From: Rubripirellula lacrimiformis
Lineage (GTDB): Bacteria; Planctomycetota; Planctomycetia; Pirellulales; Pirellulaceae
Direction: 5' to 3'
Length of the DNA stretch: 64,000 nt
NCBI RefSeq assembly: GCF_007741535.1
Contig: NZ_CP036525.1
Span: 1,240,001 to 1,304,000, forward strand
Part shown: positions 21,177-29,955 of the stretch, one piece after another
How positions within the stretch are numbered: the stretch's first letter is position 1
Layout of the letters: each line of letters begins with the position of its first letter
The notes under the pieces: generated by a model
Told to the model about the DNA's origin: nothing
Database searches by the model: none
Seen by the model: the letters and a program-made list of their open reading frames with translations, nothing else
Position numbers and translations under genes: made by a program

Positions 21177-22868
21177 TCAATCGCCTTTGGGTAACCGCAT
21201 CACCGTTACCCCGCCAAACTGGACGACTTCGCTGCCTGGAAACTTGGCACGGTCGCTCGGCCCCAGCCGCCGTCGAGTGATCAGGAAGGCGTTTTCCCGT
21301 GGCCAATCGTTGATGTCACGCCCGATGGGCTGGGGGGGCACGGCCAACGGGTAAGGACCTCGCAGCGGATAGGCCAGATACTGTCGCTGGGCCTCCGTCG
21401 CGTCTTCGACAGCGATCGTCCGCGCTTCGATCAGTCCGGAATCCAGCCATGTGGCGACCGGCGGTTGCTCGGTTGGCCGTTCTTGATGGATCCCCAGTTG
21501 CTGATTCACCCATTGGGCCGCGCCACGCCAATCTTCTCCGCGAGCGGCGTTTGCCGCGGTGGGGTGTTGGATCCATCGGCCAAGAGTCCCCTGATGGTAG
21601 GTCAGTCCCGTCAACATCGCGATCGCCGCGATCCATCCCCAACATTGGCCACGCGAGGATGCGGCACCGACGCCACCGCCCGCCGCGATCGCCATGATCG
21701 GTAGCGCGGCCACGTAGTACCGGCGATGCCACAGCGGCAACCAACCTGACCAAGACACCCACCAGTACCCGGAGGTTGCGATCACGGCGATGGCTGCCAG
21801 GATCCAAACCGTCGTGCCGATTCGCGGGATGGGCAGCGCCCTCGTCGCACGCGAGGTCCTCGTCGCACGCGCGCCGACCGGTAATGCCCGACCCGGCGGA
21901 ATGACTCGCTTGGCGGCCAACGCCAACAACATCGGGAACATCACCAGCCATGGCCAGTCCCAGGTTCGCCACAGTTGGTTCAGATGCGTCGCGGTGGCGA
22001 ACGAGGCCCAGATCTGTCGGTTCTGCCACGAATGCTGAAGTGTAAAGCTCCACAGTACAGCTGCGATCCCCACGGTTGCGATTGCGATACACACCAGCGT
22101 CCGGATTCGCACCGCCCTGCCCTGCCCTGCTTCGATCGATTCGTCTTCATTGGGTTGGCGAGCGACCGAATCACGGTCTTTGGGCGTGAAAAACCAGATC
22201 CCAATCGCCGCCACAAAGAACCACCCCAGCACGCCGGCGCTGGTGGGTTGGCAGACCATGGCGGCCAAAATGCCAACCGACATCCAGGTCCATCCGCGCC
22301 GCTGCTGGCGTCGATCGGGGGCCGATTGGAAAAGCACAAATCCGATGGTCGCAACGCACGCAAACAGCATCACCGCAGCAAACGGCCGCAGTTCAGTGCC
22401 GAAGAAGATCGCGTTTTTCTCCAGTGCAAGCACCAGTCCGGATGCCAGGCCTGCTGCCAGACTTCCCGTCCACCGGGTCACACCCACGGTAGCGATACCG
22501 CCACCGAGCGCCACCGCCAATACGCTGGACATCCGCAATGCAAATTCGGACTGGCCGATCACCAGTTTCCAGAACCATAGAAACAGAAAGTACACCGGCG
22601 ACTGGTTGCCGGCTCGCGACCGTGCCACGACATCGCCCAGCGAATCCCAGATGCACCAAGCCGAATGCAGTTCGTCGACCCACAGACTTTCGCTCAGTGA
22701 TGTGATTCGTACCGCGATCGATACCGCCATCGCGATCACGGCAACGCACCAGGTTGCTGGCCACGATGGATGTGCCATGGACGCGGGAATATCGGACGCG
22801 GCGATATCGGACGCGGCGATATCGGACGCGGGGATATCGGAAGCGGGGATCGCGTCAGGCGGTGGCAT
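21177..22868 (-). CDS. Membrane glycosyltransferase, ArnT/PMT (GT39/GT83)-like
   Basis: A polytopic membrane protein with about ten hydrophobic segments. After the first one comes SLSESLWVDELHSAW, the luminal/periplasmic acidic loop (D-E) shared by GT-C enzymes that transfer sugars from polyprenyl-phosphate donors; the C-terminal 150 residues are soluble. Donor and acceptor cannot be told from sequence. The chosen ATG at 22866-22868 overlaps the stop of the threonine aldolase gene (TGATG), suggesting translational coupling; the open frame extends further upstream but that part is aldolase antiparallel-frame sequence with an improbable composition. Residues about 5-28 are an Ala/Pro-Ser-Asp-Ile repeat from a 15-bp tandem repeat; an alternative start after the repeat lies at 22778. 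Confidence 0.75.
   Translation of the reverse strand: MPPPDAIPASDIPASDIAASDIAASDIPASMAHPSWPATWCVAVIAMAVSIAVRITSLSESLWVDELHSAWCIWDSLGDVVARSRAGNQSPVYFLFLWFWKLVIGQSEFALRMSSVLAVALGGGIATVGVTRWTGSLAAGLASGLVLALEKNAIFFGTELRPFAAVMLFACVATIGFVLFQSAPDRRQQRRGWTWMSVGILAAMVCQPTSAGVLGWFFVAAIGIWFFTPKDRDSVARQPNEDESIEAGQGRAVRIRTLVCIAIATVGIAAVLWSFTLQHSWQNRQIWASFATATHLNQLWRTWDWPWLVMFPMLLALAAKRVIPPGRALPVGARATRTSRATRALPIPRIGTTVWILAAIAVIATSGYWWVSWSGWLPLWHRRYYVAALPIMAIAAGGGVGAASSRGQCWGWIAAIAMLTGLTYHQGTLGRWIQHPTAANAARGEDWRGAAQWVNQQLGIHQERPTEQPPVATWLDSGLIEARTIAVEDATEAQRQYLAYPLRGPYPLAVPPQPIGRDINDWPRENAFLITRRRLGPSDRAKFPGSEVVQFGGVTVMRLPKGD
22115..22127 (-). other. Two overlapping GGGCAGGG octamers (KOPS-like)
   Basis: The minus strand reads GGGCAGGGCAGGG, giving two overlapping matches to the FtsK-orienting consensus GGGNAGGG within the glycosyltransferase gene. 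A similar double site is at 54746-54758. Confidence 0.35.
22784..22855 (-). repeat. 15-bp coding minisatellite (about 5 units)
   Basis: Units such as GGCGATATCGGACGC repeat about five times with small changes. On the minus strand they encode repeats of Ser-Asp-Ile-Ala/Pro-Ala at the N-terminus of the membrane glycosyltransferase. The unit length of five codons preserves the frame when copy number changes. Confidence 0.85.
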
Positions 22869-23914
22869 CACGCGGTGACCGAGGCTGGCGTTTCGGCGAT
22901 CGTGCGGATGATGCGACAGGCGGATTCGATTTCGGATTCGCTGACATCCAAGTGGGTGACGAAGCGGACGGCTTGTGGCCCGATCGCAAAGCAGTCGATG
23001 CCGTTCTGGAAAAGCTGTTTGGTCATCTGGTCTGCTGTGCCCCAGGCGGTGTCGATCTCGACAACCACGATGTTCGTATCGACCCGGTCGCCCCGGATGG
23101 AAAGCGATTCGCATTGTCGGCAAGCGTCCCCCAACCTGGTCGCTGCCGCATGGTCGTCGGCTAGCCGGGCGCGGTGGTGTTCCAGTGCGTGGACTGCACC
23201 GGCGGCGATCATGCCGGCCTGACGCATCGCGCCGCCGAACAATTTTCGCGTTCGCTTTGCTTCGGCGATGAACGCGGCCGAACCGGCCAATGCCGACCCG
23301 ACGGGGGCGCCGAGTCCCTTGCTGAAACAGACGCTGACCGAATCAAACGGGGCGGCCAATTCGGATTCGCTGATCCCGGTCGCGACTGCCGCGTTCCACA
23401 ATCGGGCCCCGTCCAAATGCGTGCGGAGATCGTTCTCGGCTGCCCACTGGCAGATCGCCAACACGTTTTCCTGCGGCTGGATGCGTCCGCCCCACCGGTT
23501 GTGCGTGTTTTCTAGACAGACCAATCGGGTGCGGACCATGTGGTCGTTGACGGGCCGGATGTGAGGACGCAATTGGTCCACCGTCAACACACCCCCAGTA
23601 CCGGCGACGGTATGCGCGACTAGGCCGGAGAGTTGGGCGAATGCCCCCTGTTCGTAGTGATAGATGTGACAGTCGGCTTCGCACAAAAATTCGCTGCCAC
23701 GGTCGCAGTGGACGCGAATGCCGACCTGGTTGGTCATCGATCCGCTGGGCATGAACACGGCCGCTTCCTTCCCCAGGATTTCGGCGGTCATCTTTTCTAA
23801 TCGGTCCACGGTTGGGTCGACGTCGATCACGGCGTCACCCACCACGGCGCCAGCGATCGCCTGTCGCATGGCGGGGGTGGGACCAGTGACGGTGTCGCTG
23901 CGCAAATCAATCAT
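22868..23914 (-). CDS. ltaE: L-threonine aldolase, PLP-dependent
   Basis: Cleaves L-threonine or L-allo-threonine to glycine and acetaldehyde (family knowledge). The protein begins with IDLRSDTVTGPTPAMRQA, the invariant opening of this family, followed by GDAVIDVDPTV and FMPSGSMTNQV; HLDGARLWNAA carries the PLP-binding aspartate and SVCFSKGLGAPVGS the Schiff-base lysine. The start at 23914 is chosen because the family opens directly with M-I-D-L-R-S-D-T; the frame is open for 28 more codons upstream and a nearby ATG at 23926 is possible. The end overlaps the next gene by one base. Confidence 0.93.
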   Translation of the reverse strand: MIDLRSDTVTGPTPAMRQAIAGAVVGDAVIDVDPTVDRLEKMTAEILGKEAAVFMPSGSMTNQVGIRVHCDRGSEFLCEADCHIYHYEQGAFAQLSGLVAHTVAGTGGVLTVDQLRPHIRPVNDHMVRTRLVCLENTHNRWGGRIQPQENVLAICQWAAENDLRTHLDGARLWNAAVATGISESELAAPFDSVSVCFSKGLGAPVGSALAGSAAFIAEAKRTRKLFGGAMRQAGMIAAGAVHALEHHRARLADDHAAATRLGDACRQCESLSIRGDRVDTNIVVVEIDTAWGTADQMTKQLFQNGIDCFAIGPQAVRFVTHLDVSESEIESACRIIRTIAETPASVTA

Positions 23915-24142
23915 CGGGTGAACCATCGAATCAATGAACGGGTCTTGAAAAGTGACTTTTGCCGGCTTGGGGGGGCTGTGCCCGCCAACAACCGGCACGG
24001 TGGCGACGCGATCTCCAAACGGCGAATCAGCCGAAAGACTGCTGGCGGCCGGATTAGTCCCCTGCGGTAACCGGCGGAGACAAGTTCTATTATCCTATCG
24101 GACATCCTTTCATTGCACTTCCCCCGGGAATCCTTCGTCCAG

Positions 24143-25489
24143 ATGACCCTGAACCTTCAATGCGTCGACGCTACCCGCGGATCGACGGAAGTTTTGCAGC
24201 AACTTCGTGACAAGCTAAGTCCGCAGGGCGACGTCGTCAGCCCACGTGGTCGGGCGTTGACCGAGGAAGTGTTTGGGCAGGCGCTGACGCCGGTCCAGGT
24301 CGTCGATCGAATTTGCGACGATGTCCGCCGCGACGGCACCCCTGCCCTGCTCCGCTACTCGGCTTCGCTGGACAAAGCCGACCTGTCCGCCGACCAGTTG
24401 CGAGTTCCCGCTGCGGATCTGGCCGCCGCCCACGCCGGTGCGGACCCCGAACTGCTGAATTCGATTCGCCGTATCGCCGAAAATATCCGCCAGTTCCAAA
24501 CCGCGATCCTGCACCGTGATGTCACGATCACTCCGCAGCCCGGCGTGACACTGACCCAGCGGTACCTGCCGCTGCGACGTGTCGGCGTCTGTGTCCCAGG
24601 CGGCGCCGCGGCCTATCCGTCGACCGTGTTGATGACCGTCGTCCCGGCGCAGGTCGCCGGCGTCGACGAGATCGTGGTGGTCGCTCCGCCAACCAAGTTC
24701 GGTTCTTACAACACGGACATGTTGGCAACCTGTCACGAACTGGGCGTCACCGAAGTCTATCGCTGTGGTGGTGCACAAGCGGTCGCGGCAATGGCCTATG
24801 GATGCGACGCTCTGCCAGCGGTCGACAAGATCGTTGGTCCCGGCAATCTGTTTGTGGCGCTGGCTAAGAAAAACGTTTATGGCACCGTCGACATCGATTC
24901 GTTCGCCGGGCCAAGCGAAGTGATCGTGATCGCCGACCAGACCGCTCGCGCCGACTATGTTGCGGCCGACCTGTTGGCCCAAGCCGAACATTCGCCCGGA
25001 TCCGCGATCCTGATCACCTGGCACGCGCCCCTGATCGAAGCGGTCAAGGTCGAACTGGAAAAACAGGTCGCGATGCTGCAGCGGAGCGAGTTGACGGTCG
25101 ATGCATTGGAATCCTTTGGCGCCTTGATCTTGGTCCGCGACCAGGATCATGCCTGCGAATTGACCGACCAGTTTGCTCCCGAACACTTGAACATCGAAAC
25201 CGAAGATCCGCATGCGATGATCGCCAAGATCCGAAACGCCGGTGCAACCTTCCTGGGGCATCACACACCGGTTGCACTGGGTGACTACGCGGCTGGCCCC
25301 AGTCACGTGTTGCCGACCGGCGGCACCTGCACATGGGCCGCCGGTTTGTCCTGCAACAGTTTTCTGCGCAGCGGCAGTGTGACCGAATTCGACCCGGCCG
25401 CATTGAACCAAATCGCTCCGGACGTCGTCCGGTTAGCGGAAAAAGAAGGCCTGACCGCCCACGCCCGCAGTGTCACGATCCGCCAATAG
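24143..25489 (+). CDS. hisD: Histidinol dehydrogenase
   Basis: Catalyses the last two steps of histidine synthesis, L-histidinol to L-histidine with NAD+ and a zinc ion, in the cytoplasm. Visible blocks are LPLRRVGVCVPGGAAAYPST, VDKIVGPGNLFVALAKK, DSFAGPSEVIVIADQ with QAEHSP containing zinc ligands, and the C-terminal ALGDYAAGPSHVLPTGGT and GLSCNSFLR. Length (448 residues) is as expected. The ATG at 24143 gives MTLNLQ and is preferred over an in-frame ATG at 24113. It heads a his gene group with hisC and hisB on the same strand; hisC starts about 160 bp further on. Confidence 0.97.
   Translation: MTLNLQCVDATRGSTEVLQQLRDKLSPQGDVVSPRGRALTEEVFGQALTPVQVVDRICDDVRRDGTPALLRYSASLDKADLSADQLRVPAADLAAAHAGADPELLNSIRRIAENIRQFQTAILHRDVTITPQPGVTLTQRYLPLRRVGVCVPGGAAAYPSTVLMTVVPAQVAGVDEIVVVAPPTKFGSYNTDMLATCHELGVTEVYRCGGAQAVAAMAYGCDALPAVDKIVGPGNLFVALAKKNVYGTVDIDSFAGPSEVIVIADQTARADYVAADLLAQAEHSPGSAILITWHAPLIEAVKVELEKQVAMLQRSELTVDALESFGALILVRDQDHACELTDQFAPEHLNIETEDPHAMIAKIRNAGATFLGHHTPVALGDYAAGPSHVLPTGGTCTWAAGLSCNSFLRSGSVTEFDPAALNQIAPDVVRLAEKEGLTAHARSVTIRQ
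24340..24347 (-). other. GGGCAGGG octamer (KOPS-like) on minus strand
   Basis: Match to GGGNAGGG inside hisD, here opposite to the gene's direction, so the strand bias of these octamers is not simply coding-strand composition. Another opposite-to-gene case is 25676-25683 in hisC. Confidence 0.35.
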
Positions 25490-25652
25490 TCCGAAAGCCG
25501 CCGTTTTCAGCGTCCGCGTTTTCACTGCTTCACTTCCGATTTTTCTGTAGTGGGTTTTGCCAAAAATCCCAGATGCGACTCGCATCGTTCGCAACGTCCA
25601 CTACTCGAACCCATCGTTCCTCAATCTCACCCCCAAAGTCCAGTTCCCAGCC

Positions 25653-26717
25653 GTGACGAACGCCGACCTGTTCCGCCCTGCCCTATCGAAGATGCTGCCA
25701 TATGCGCCGGGTGAACAGCCGCCGCCGGGGACCGGCGTCAAGCTGAACACGAACGAGAATCCGTATCCACCGCCGCCTGCGGTTGTGGAAGCGATCCGAG
25801 CGGCTGCCGGCGGGCCGCTGAACCGGTATCCCGACCCCATGGCGAACTCGTTTCGGGTGGCCGCCGCAAAGGCGTTGGGGATGCCCGGCCCGGAATGGAT
25901 CTTGGCGGGCAATGGCAGCGACGAAATTTTAACGCTGTTGGTCCGTGGCTTCGTCGGGGAAGGACAACGGTTGCGACTGCCCTACCCCAGCTACATCTTG
26001 TATCGCACTTTGGCAGACATCCAGGGCGCGGGTTGGGAACAGGTTCCCTTCGAAGACGACTGGAAACTACCCGCCGCGTTCGGGAAAAGTGACGACGACT
26101 TGCGACTGGTGCTGTTGCCCAATCCAAACAGCCCTTCGGGAACAATCGTCCCACCGGATCAGATCGCCGCGATCGCTGATTCGCTGGACTGTCCGTTGGT
26201 GGTCGACGAAGCGTACGTTGATTTTGCGGAAACGAATTGTCTGGACTTGGTCCAAAAGAACGAACGAGTCTTCGTCACCCGTACGCTCAGCAAATCCTAC
26301 GGTTTGGCTGGTTTGCGATTCGGGTTTTTGGTCGCCCAGCCGCACATGGTGGCCGAGCTGACCAAAATCAAGGACAGCTACAACTGCGACGCGATCGCCA
26401 TCGCCGCCGCCACGGCGGCAATGGGATGTCAGGATTGGCTGGCCGATATCAAAACCAAGATGAACGCCACACGCGCAGTGCTGGAAACTCGGTTGGCGCA
26501 AATGGGATTCCATGTCACCCCGTCCCACGCCAACTTCGTTTGGTGCCAGCACCCGACGGGGAATCACCAATCGATCTATGAATTTCTAAAGCAACAACAA
26601 ATCCTGATTCGATACATGCAGTTTCCCGATTGGGGTGACGGCCTACGGATTTCCGTGGGGACCGACGACCAAATCGAGACTTGTTTGTCCGCAATCGAAA
26701 GAGCACTAAAGTTATGA
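25653..26717 (+). CDS. hisC: Histidinol-phosphate aminotransferase
   Basis: PLP-dependent aminotransferase that makes L-histidinol phosphate from imidazole acetol phosphate and glutamate. Blocks seen are KLNTNENPYPPPPAV, the NGSDE turn, LLPNPNSPSGT, VDEAYVDFAE and the lysine motif TRTLSKSYGLAGLRFGF. The GTG at 25653 (V-T-N-A-D-L-F-R-P-A) is preferred because homologues begin just before the NENP block; the frame extends upstream to a TTG at 25557 but those 32 residues look uncharacteristic. The stop codon overlaps the hisB start (ATGA), so the two are translationally coupled. Confidence 0.95.
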   Translation: MTNADLFRPALSKMLPYAPGEQPPPGTGVKLNTNENPYPPPPAVVEAIRAAAGGPLNRYPDPMANSFRVAAAKALGMPGPEWILAGNGSDEILTLLVRGFVGEGQRLRLPYPSYILYRTLADIQGAGWEQVPFEDDWKLPAAFGKSDDDLRLVLLPNPNSPSGTIVPPDQIAAIADSLDCPLVVDEAYVDFAETNCLDLVQKNERVFVTRTLSKSYGLAGLRFGFLVAQPHMVAELTKIKDSYNCDAIAIAAATAAMGCQDWLADIKTKMNATRAVLETRLAQMGFHVTPSHANFVWCQHPTGNHQSIYEFLKQQQILIRYMQFPDWGDGLRISVGTDDQIETCLSAIERALKL

Positions 26718-27301
26718 ACCGTATCGCATCGATTGCTCGCAAGACCGGCGAGACTGATATCCAGTTGACCATCAACCTGGATGGCCAAGGTGACGGAACA
26801 CGTCGATCGGGTGTCGGATTTCTGGACCACATGTTGGACCTGTTTGCCAAGCATGCCCTGATCGATTTGGACGTGCATGCCACCGGCGATTTGCACGTCG
26901 ACGACCATCATACGACCGAAGACATTGGGATCGCGCTAGGCGAAGCGGTGCACGAAGCCCTGGCCGATCGCGCTGGTATCCGCCGCTACGGTCACTTCGC
27001 GCTGCCGATGGACGAATGCTTGGTCACCGCTGCGGTCGACTTGGGTGGCCGCTATGCGTTCGAGTATCAGGCACCGATCACGGCGTCCAAGATTGGCACC
27101 TTCGATAGCGAGTTGGTCGAACATTTTTGGCAATCGTTTGCCGCCAATGCTCGCTGCAATCTACACGTGCTGTTGCACCACGGTCGCAACGGGCACCACA
27201 TTTCGGAATGCGTGTTCAAGGCCGTCGCGCGAGCCGTCCGGATGGCAGCCGAAAGCGACCCGCGAAGCAACGCGATCCCCAGCACCAAGGGCGTCCTGTA
27301 G
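26714..27301 (+). CDS. hisB: Imidazoleglycerol-phosphate dehydratase
   Basis: Manganese-dependent dehydratase of histidine synthesis, converting imidazole glycerol phosphate to imidazole acetol phosphate. The 195-residue monofunctional form (no phosphatase domain) has the metal-binding blocks GVGFLDHMLDLFAKH, DDHHTTEDIGIALG and LHHGRNGHHISE. The ATG at 26714 overlaps the hisC stop by four bases (ATGA). The following gene converges from the other strand 34 bp away. Confidence 0.97.
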   Translation: MNRIASIARKTGETDIQLTINLDGQGDGTRRSGVGFLDHMLDLFAKHALIDLDVHATGDLHVDDHHTTEDIGIALGEAVHEALADRAGIRRYGHFALPMDECLVTAAVDLGGRYAFEYQAPITASKIGTFDSELVEHFWQSFAANARCNLHVLLHHGRNGHHISECVFKAVARAVRMAAESDPRSNAIPSTKGVL

Positions 27302-27335
27302 TCCGGGAAGTGAATGGTGATGCCCGCCGATCTGA

Positions 27336-28412
27336 TTAGGCGGAGACCATCCGGGAGATGGCGCTGTCAAGCAATGATGGGTCCACGATCACGTTCCCGC
27401 TGTGCATCGACTGCGCCGCGTTTTCGGGTTTCGCGAACATGTAGTAGTAGTGGATGTCGGCAGCGCCCGCCAAGTTGTGGTAGCAGCCGTTGATCGGTTT
27501 GCCATCGGTGTGGATTTCCATCACGCTGCTGCTGGGCTGCATCATCATCATGTTGGACAACCCCGCGCCGTGGTTGGAAATCATGTACTCAGCGTTCATC
27601 GCTGTACGTACTTGATCGGCCCAACTCATCTGGCCCGCCACCATCACCTCGAATCCGTGACGTTCCAGAACGTGCATGAATTCCGACTCGTTGACCACTT
27701 TTCGTCGGCCCGCGTCACGACGTGAAATGTAGATTCGTTTCCCCGTCGTCACGGACGAATCACCGAAGGCGGAACGAAATCGTTGTCGCATCGCGTCCAT
27801 GATTTGCGGATCGTGATGTCCGGTTCGGGCGACATGGCCGGGGACCACCAGTTCTCTGCAACGCAATCGCTGGAATCGACGAAGCAGACGGATGTCTCGC
27901 AACCCAAAGACACTCAGGCTTTCTAGGAAATACGGGTATCGCCCAAACTTGTGTGGCAAAACGACTGTCAGTTCGTCCGCCTGGTACAAACGCAGCGCCA
28001 GTTCCAGTCGGGGCAACGCATCGCACATCCAGTGGAAATACCCGGCGCTCCAATTGTCCACGAACCAGATGCTGCGCTCGTCCAATCGTTCGGTACGTTG
28101 AAAGACGCGTTCGATCGATAGCCGTAACGGTCCGCCTTTATTTTCCCACTGTTGCTTGTGCTGCTCGTTGACGAATGCTTCCGCCAGCGCGCGACCGTTC
28201 TGGTCCAGGATCGGCCCTCGGCCGTGAACATCGACTTCGTTGAACAGCTGCAGTCGATATTCGGGATTCTGGTTGCTGTCGTAATTTGGTAGCCCAGCAT
28301 TCTGGGTCGGATGGCAGATGACGGCAGGAGGAAACGTGACGCACTGGCCCTGATACGTTTGCACAATCACGAAACACGCCTTTCGGAAGATAGTCGAGGG
28401 AACTCGCAGCAA
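27336..28412 (-). CDS. Glycosyltransferase family 61-like protein
   Basis: The middle and C-terminal parts show the pattern of the DUF563/GT61 group: SIWFVDNWSAGYFHWMCDAL early, KRIYISRRDAGRRKVVNE in the middle, and SNHGAGLSNMMMMQPSSSVMEI near the end, which I recognise as the conserved GT61 region (H-G-A-x-L-x-N). The enzyme would add a pentose or similar sugar to a glycan; substrate unknown. No signal peptide is evident. The open frame begins with a TTG at 28412; a GTG at 28370 is another possibility, so the exact start is uncertain. It follows the two-gene membrane unit on the same strand after about 208 bp. Confidence 0.8.
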   Translation of the reverse strand: MLRVPSTIFRKACFVIVQTYQGQCVTFPPAVICHPTQNAGLPNYDSNQNPEYRLQLFNEVDVHGRGPILDQNGRALAEAFVNEQHKQQWENKGGPLRLSIERVFQRTERLDERSIWFVDNWSAGYFHWMCDALPRLELALRLYQADELTVVLPHKFGRYPYFLESLSVFGLRDIRLLRRFQRLRCRELVVPGHVARTGHHDPQIMDAMRQRFRSAFGDSSVTTGKRIYISRRDAGRRKVVNESEFMHVLERHGFEVMVAGQMSWADQVRTAMNAEYMISNHGAGLSNMMMMQPSSSVMEIHTDGKPINGCYHNLAGAADIHYYYMFAKPENAAQSMHSGNVIVDPSLLDSAISRMVSA

Positions 28413-28620
28413 TACGCGTGATGCCAGAATCCGCCGAAAACGTCAAGTTCGATTGTTGGTCGTTTGTCCCGCCGCTTCCCCGTTTCAGAATCAAAAAGCG
28501 GGTCCCGTTGCAGGATCGGCGTCGCTCCGCTTCTTGATCCGGCCTACTTTGCTGGCGGTGACCGTCGAATCGTTCCGCCGGGCCTACCCGATCCAACGAC
28601 GCGGATAGCAGTCCGCTGTA

Positions 28621-29454
28621 TCACGCGGTTTGTCGTTTCGGACCCGTTGGCTTGGACGGCTTGGCGAAGAATCCGACGGATGCCAATCCGATCAAGCACA
28701 TCAGTACCGAAAACAGCAGGAAGTTGGACAGCAACGCGATCGACGATAGCAGCACGATGCCCACGGCGGCTGCCCAGCGGGCTGGCAACATCCATAATCC
28801 GAGTCCTGCGACCGTTTCGACGATGATCACTTTTCGGCTGTACCAGGTCGCGACCTCGCGGAGTGTTTCCGCCGTCAGGTTGTCGCGTAGCAAATTGAAC
28901 AGCCAGAAGTCGCGGTTGCGGAAATAGATGTCAAAGAACACTTCCCCCGACCAGTATTCGCCGGTCCATTTGCCCGCCGCACCGCCCAGCAGGATCATCG
29001 ACAAGATCAGCCGCGATAAGAATGCGGCGCGACGCAAAAACGCATCGGCATCGGTGGAGGTCATCCCCGCGATGTACCACAGCGACCAAAGCGCGGTCCA
29101 CCAAGTGGTGACAAACGTCATGTCGTTGTAGCTGCCCTGATGGATGCACAGAACCGTGCTGCCCAGAAGCGTCACCGCGCCGCACACGAGTTGTAGCGGG
29201 CGACTGGCTGTCACGATGTTCAAAACGATTGCCGCGCACGTGGCCATGAACGCAGCGATCAGGACATTGGTGGACTGCATCGCATCAGGAAAGAAGTCAT
29301 CGCGCAGCGGAATCCGCCGGTACACTTCCATGGCAGCGACAAAATAGCTGATCTTCCATAGCAGGCCCGCCAGCATGCCTAGCTGCACGACGCGGTGAGC
29401 CAGTACAACGCGATCGAACGTCAGCGGCGGTGGTTCAGGGATTGCGTCCGTCAT
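28621..29454 (-). CDS. Polytopic membrane protein (HTTM/DoxX-like appearance)
   Basis: A 277-residue membrane protein with about seven hydrophobic segments and a positively charged C-terminus. Charged and aromatic loop features (HQGSYNDMTFVTTWWTALWSLW, GGAAGKWTGEYWSGEVFFDIYFRNRDFW) resemble the HTTM / vitamin-K-carboxylase-like membrane group, but I cannot assign a function. Its ATG overlaps the stop of the upstream 165-aa gene by four bases (ATGA), indicating a two-gene unit in which the small protein is a likely partner. Confidence 0.75.
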   Translation of the reverse strand: MTDAIPEPPPLTFDRVVLAHRVVQLGMLAGLLWKISYFVAAMEVYRRIPLRDDFFPDAMQSTNVLIAAFMATCAAIVLNIVTASRPLQLVCGAVTLLGSTVLCIHQGSYNDMTFVTTWWTALWSLWYIAGMTSTDADAFLRRAAFLSRLILSMILLGGAAGKWTGEYWSGEVFFDIYFRNRDFWLFNLLRDNLTAETLREVATWYSRKVIIVETVAGLGLWMLPARWAAAVGIVLLSSIALLSNFLLFSVLMCLIGLASVGFFAKPSKPTGPKRQTA

Positions 29455-29948
29455 CGCGCCGCCTGATCTGGCAATCGGACAATCACGTAGCCGCCCTTGT
29501 GATCACCGTCCGGATCGGCATGAATGCGAGTCTGGATGGATTGGCCACGGTAGGACGAATTCAAAGTGAACCAGCGGTCGGTCCCGTCTTTCAGATTTCG
29601 ATAGCGCGAGCTTACGAAGGTGATGATGCGAAACGGAAAGTGGTTGATGTAGCGCCGCGATCCGGAGGTGGCAGGGCTGATCTCACCAAGCGGATTTTCT
29701 AAGATCGGGTCGACGAAGCCCGGCGGAATGTTGGTCACTTCGACTTGGTTGGCGAAGTTGTACATCGTCGGGATCGGAAACTGGGTCACCCAGCAGGCGA
29801 ACGACGAGGATCGGAGATGAAACCGATGCATGGTGGCCGACGCGATCGCGGGGACCCACGGCATCAGCACTAACCAGATCGAAATCGCGACGACGAACAT
29901 CACGATCGCGATGAACCCGTAGTCGCGGTTTCGTGCGGCGTCGTTCAT
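29451..29948 (-). CDS. Small membrane-anchored protein, partner of the polytopic protein
   Basis: A 165-residue protein with one N-terminal hydrophobic segment (about residues 10-37) and a soluble remainder, so probably anchored with its C-terminal part outside. No family is recognised. It lies 7 bp after gatB and overlaps the following membrane gene (ATGA), so it belongs to a gatA-gatB-165aa-277aa transcription unit. Planctomycete proteins of this pairing seem to be uncharacterised; this is inference. Confidence 0.75.
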   Translation of the reverse strand: MNDAARNRDYGFIAIVMFVVAISIWLVLMPWVPAIASATMHRFHLRSSSFACWVTQFPIPTMYNFANQVEVTNIPPGFVDPILENPLGEISPATSGSRRYINHFPFRIITFVSSRYRNLKDGTDRWFTLNSSYRGQSIQTRIHADPDGDHKGGYVIVRLPDQAAR

Positions 29949-29955
29949 AGCGTGC

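Noticed and set aside
24215-25411. 398-residue minus-strand open frame
   Set aside because: Antisense shadow of hisD, a product of codon bias in a GC-rich gene.
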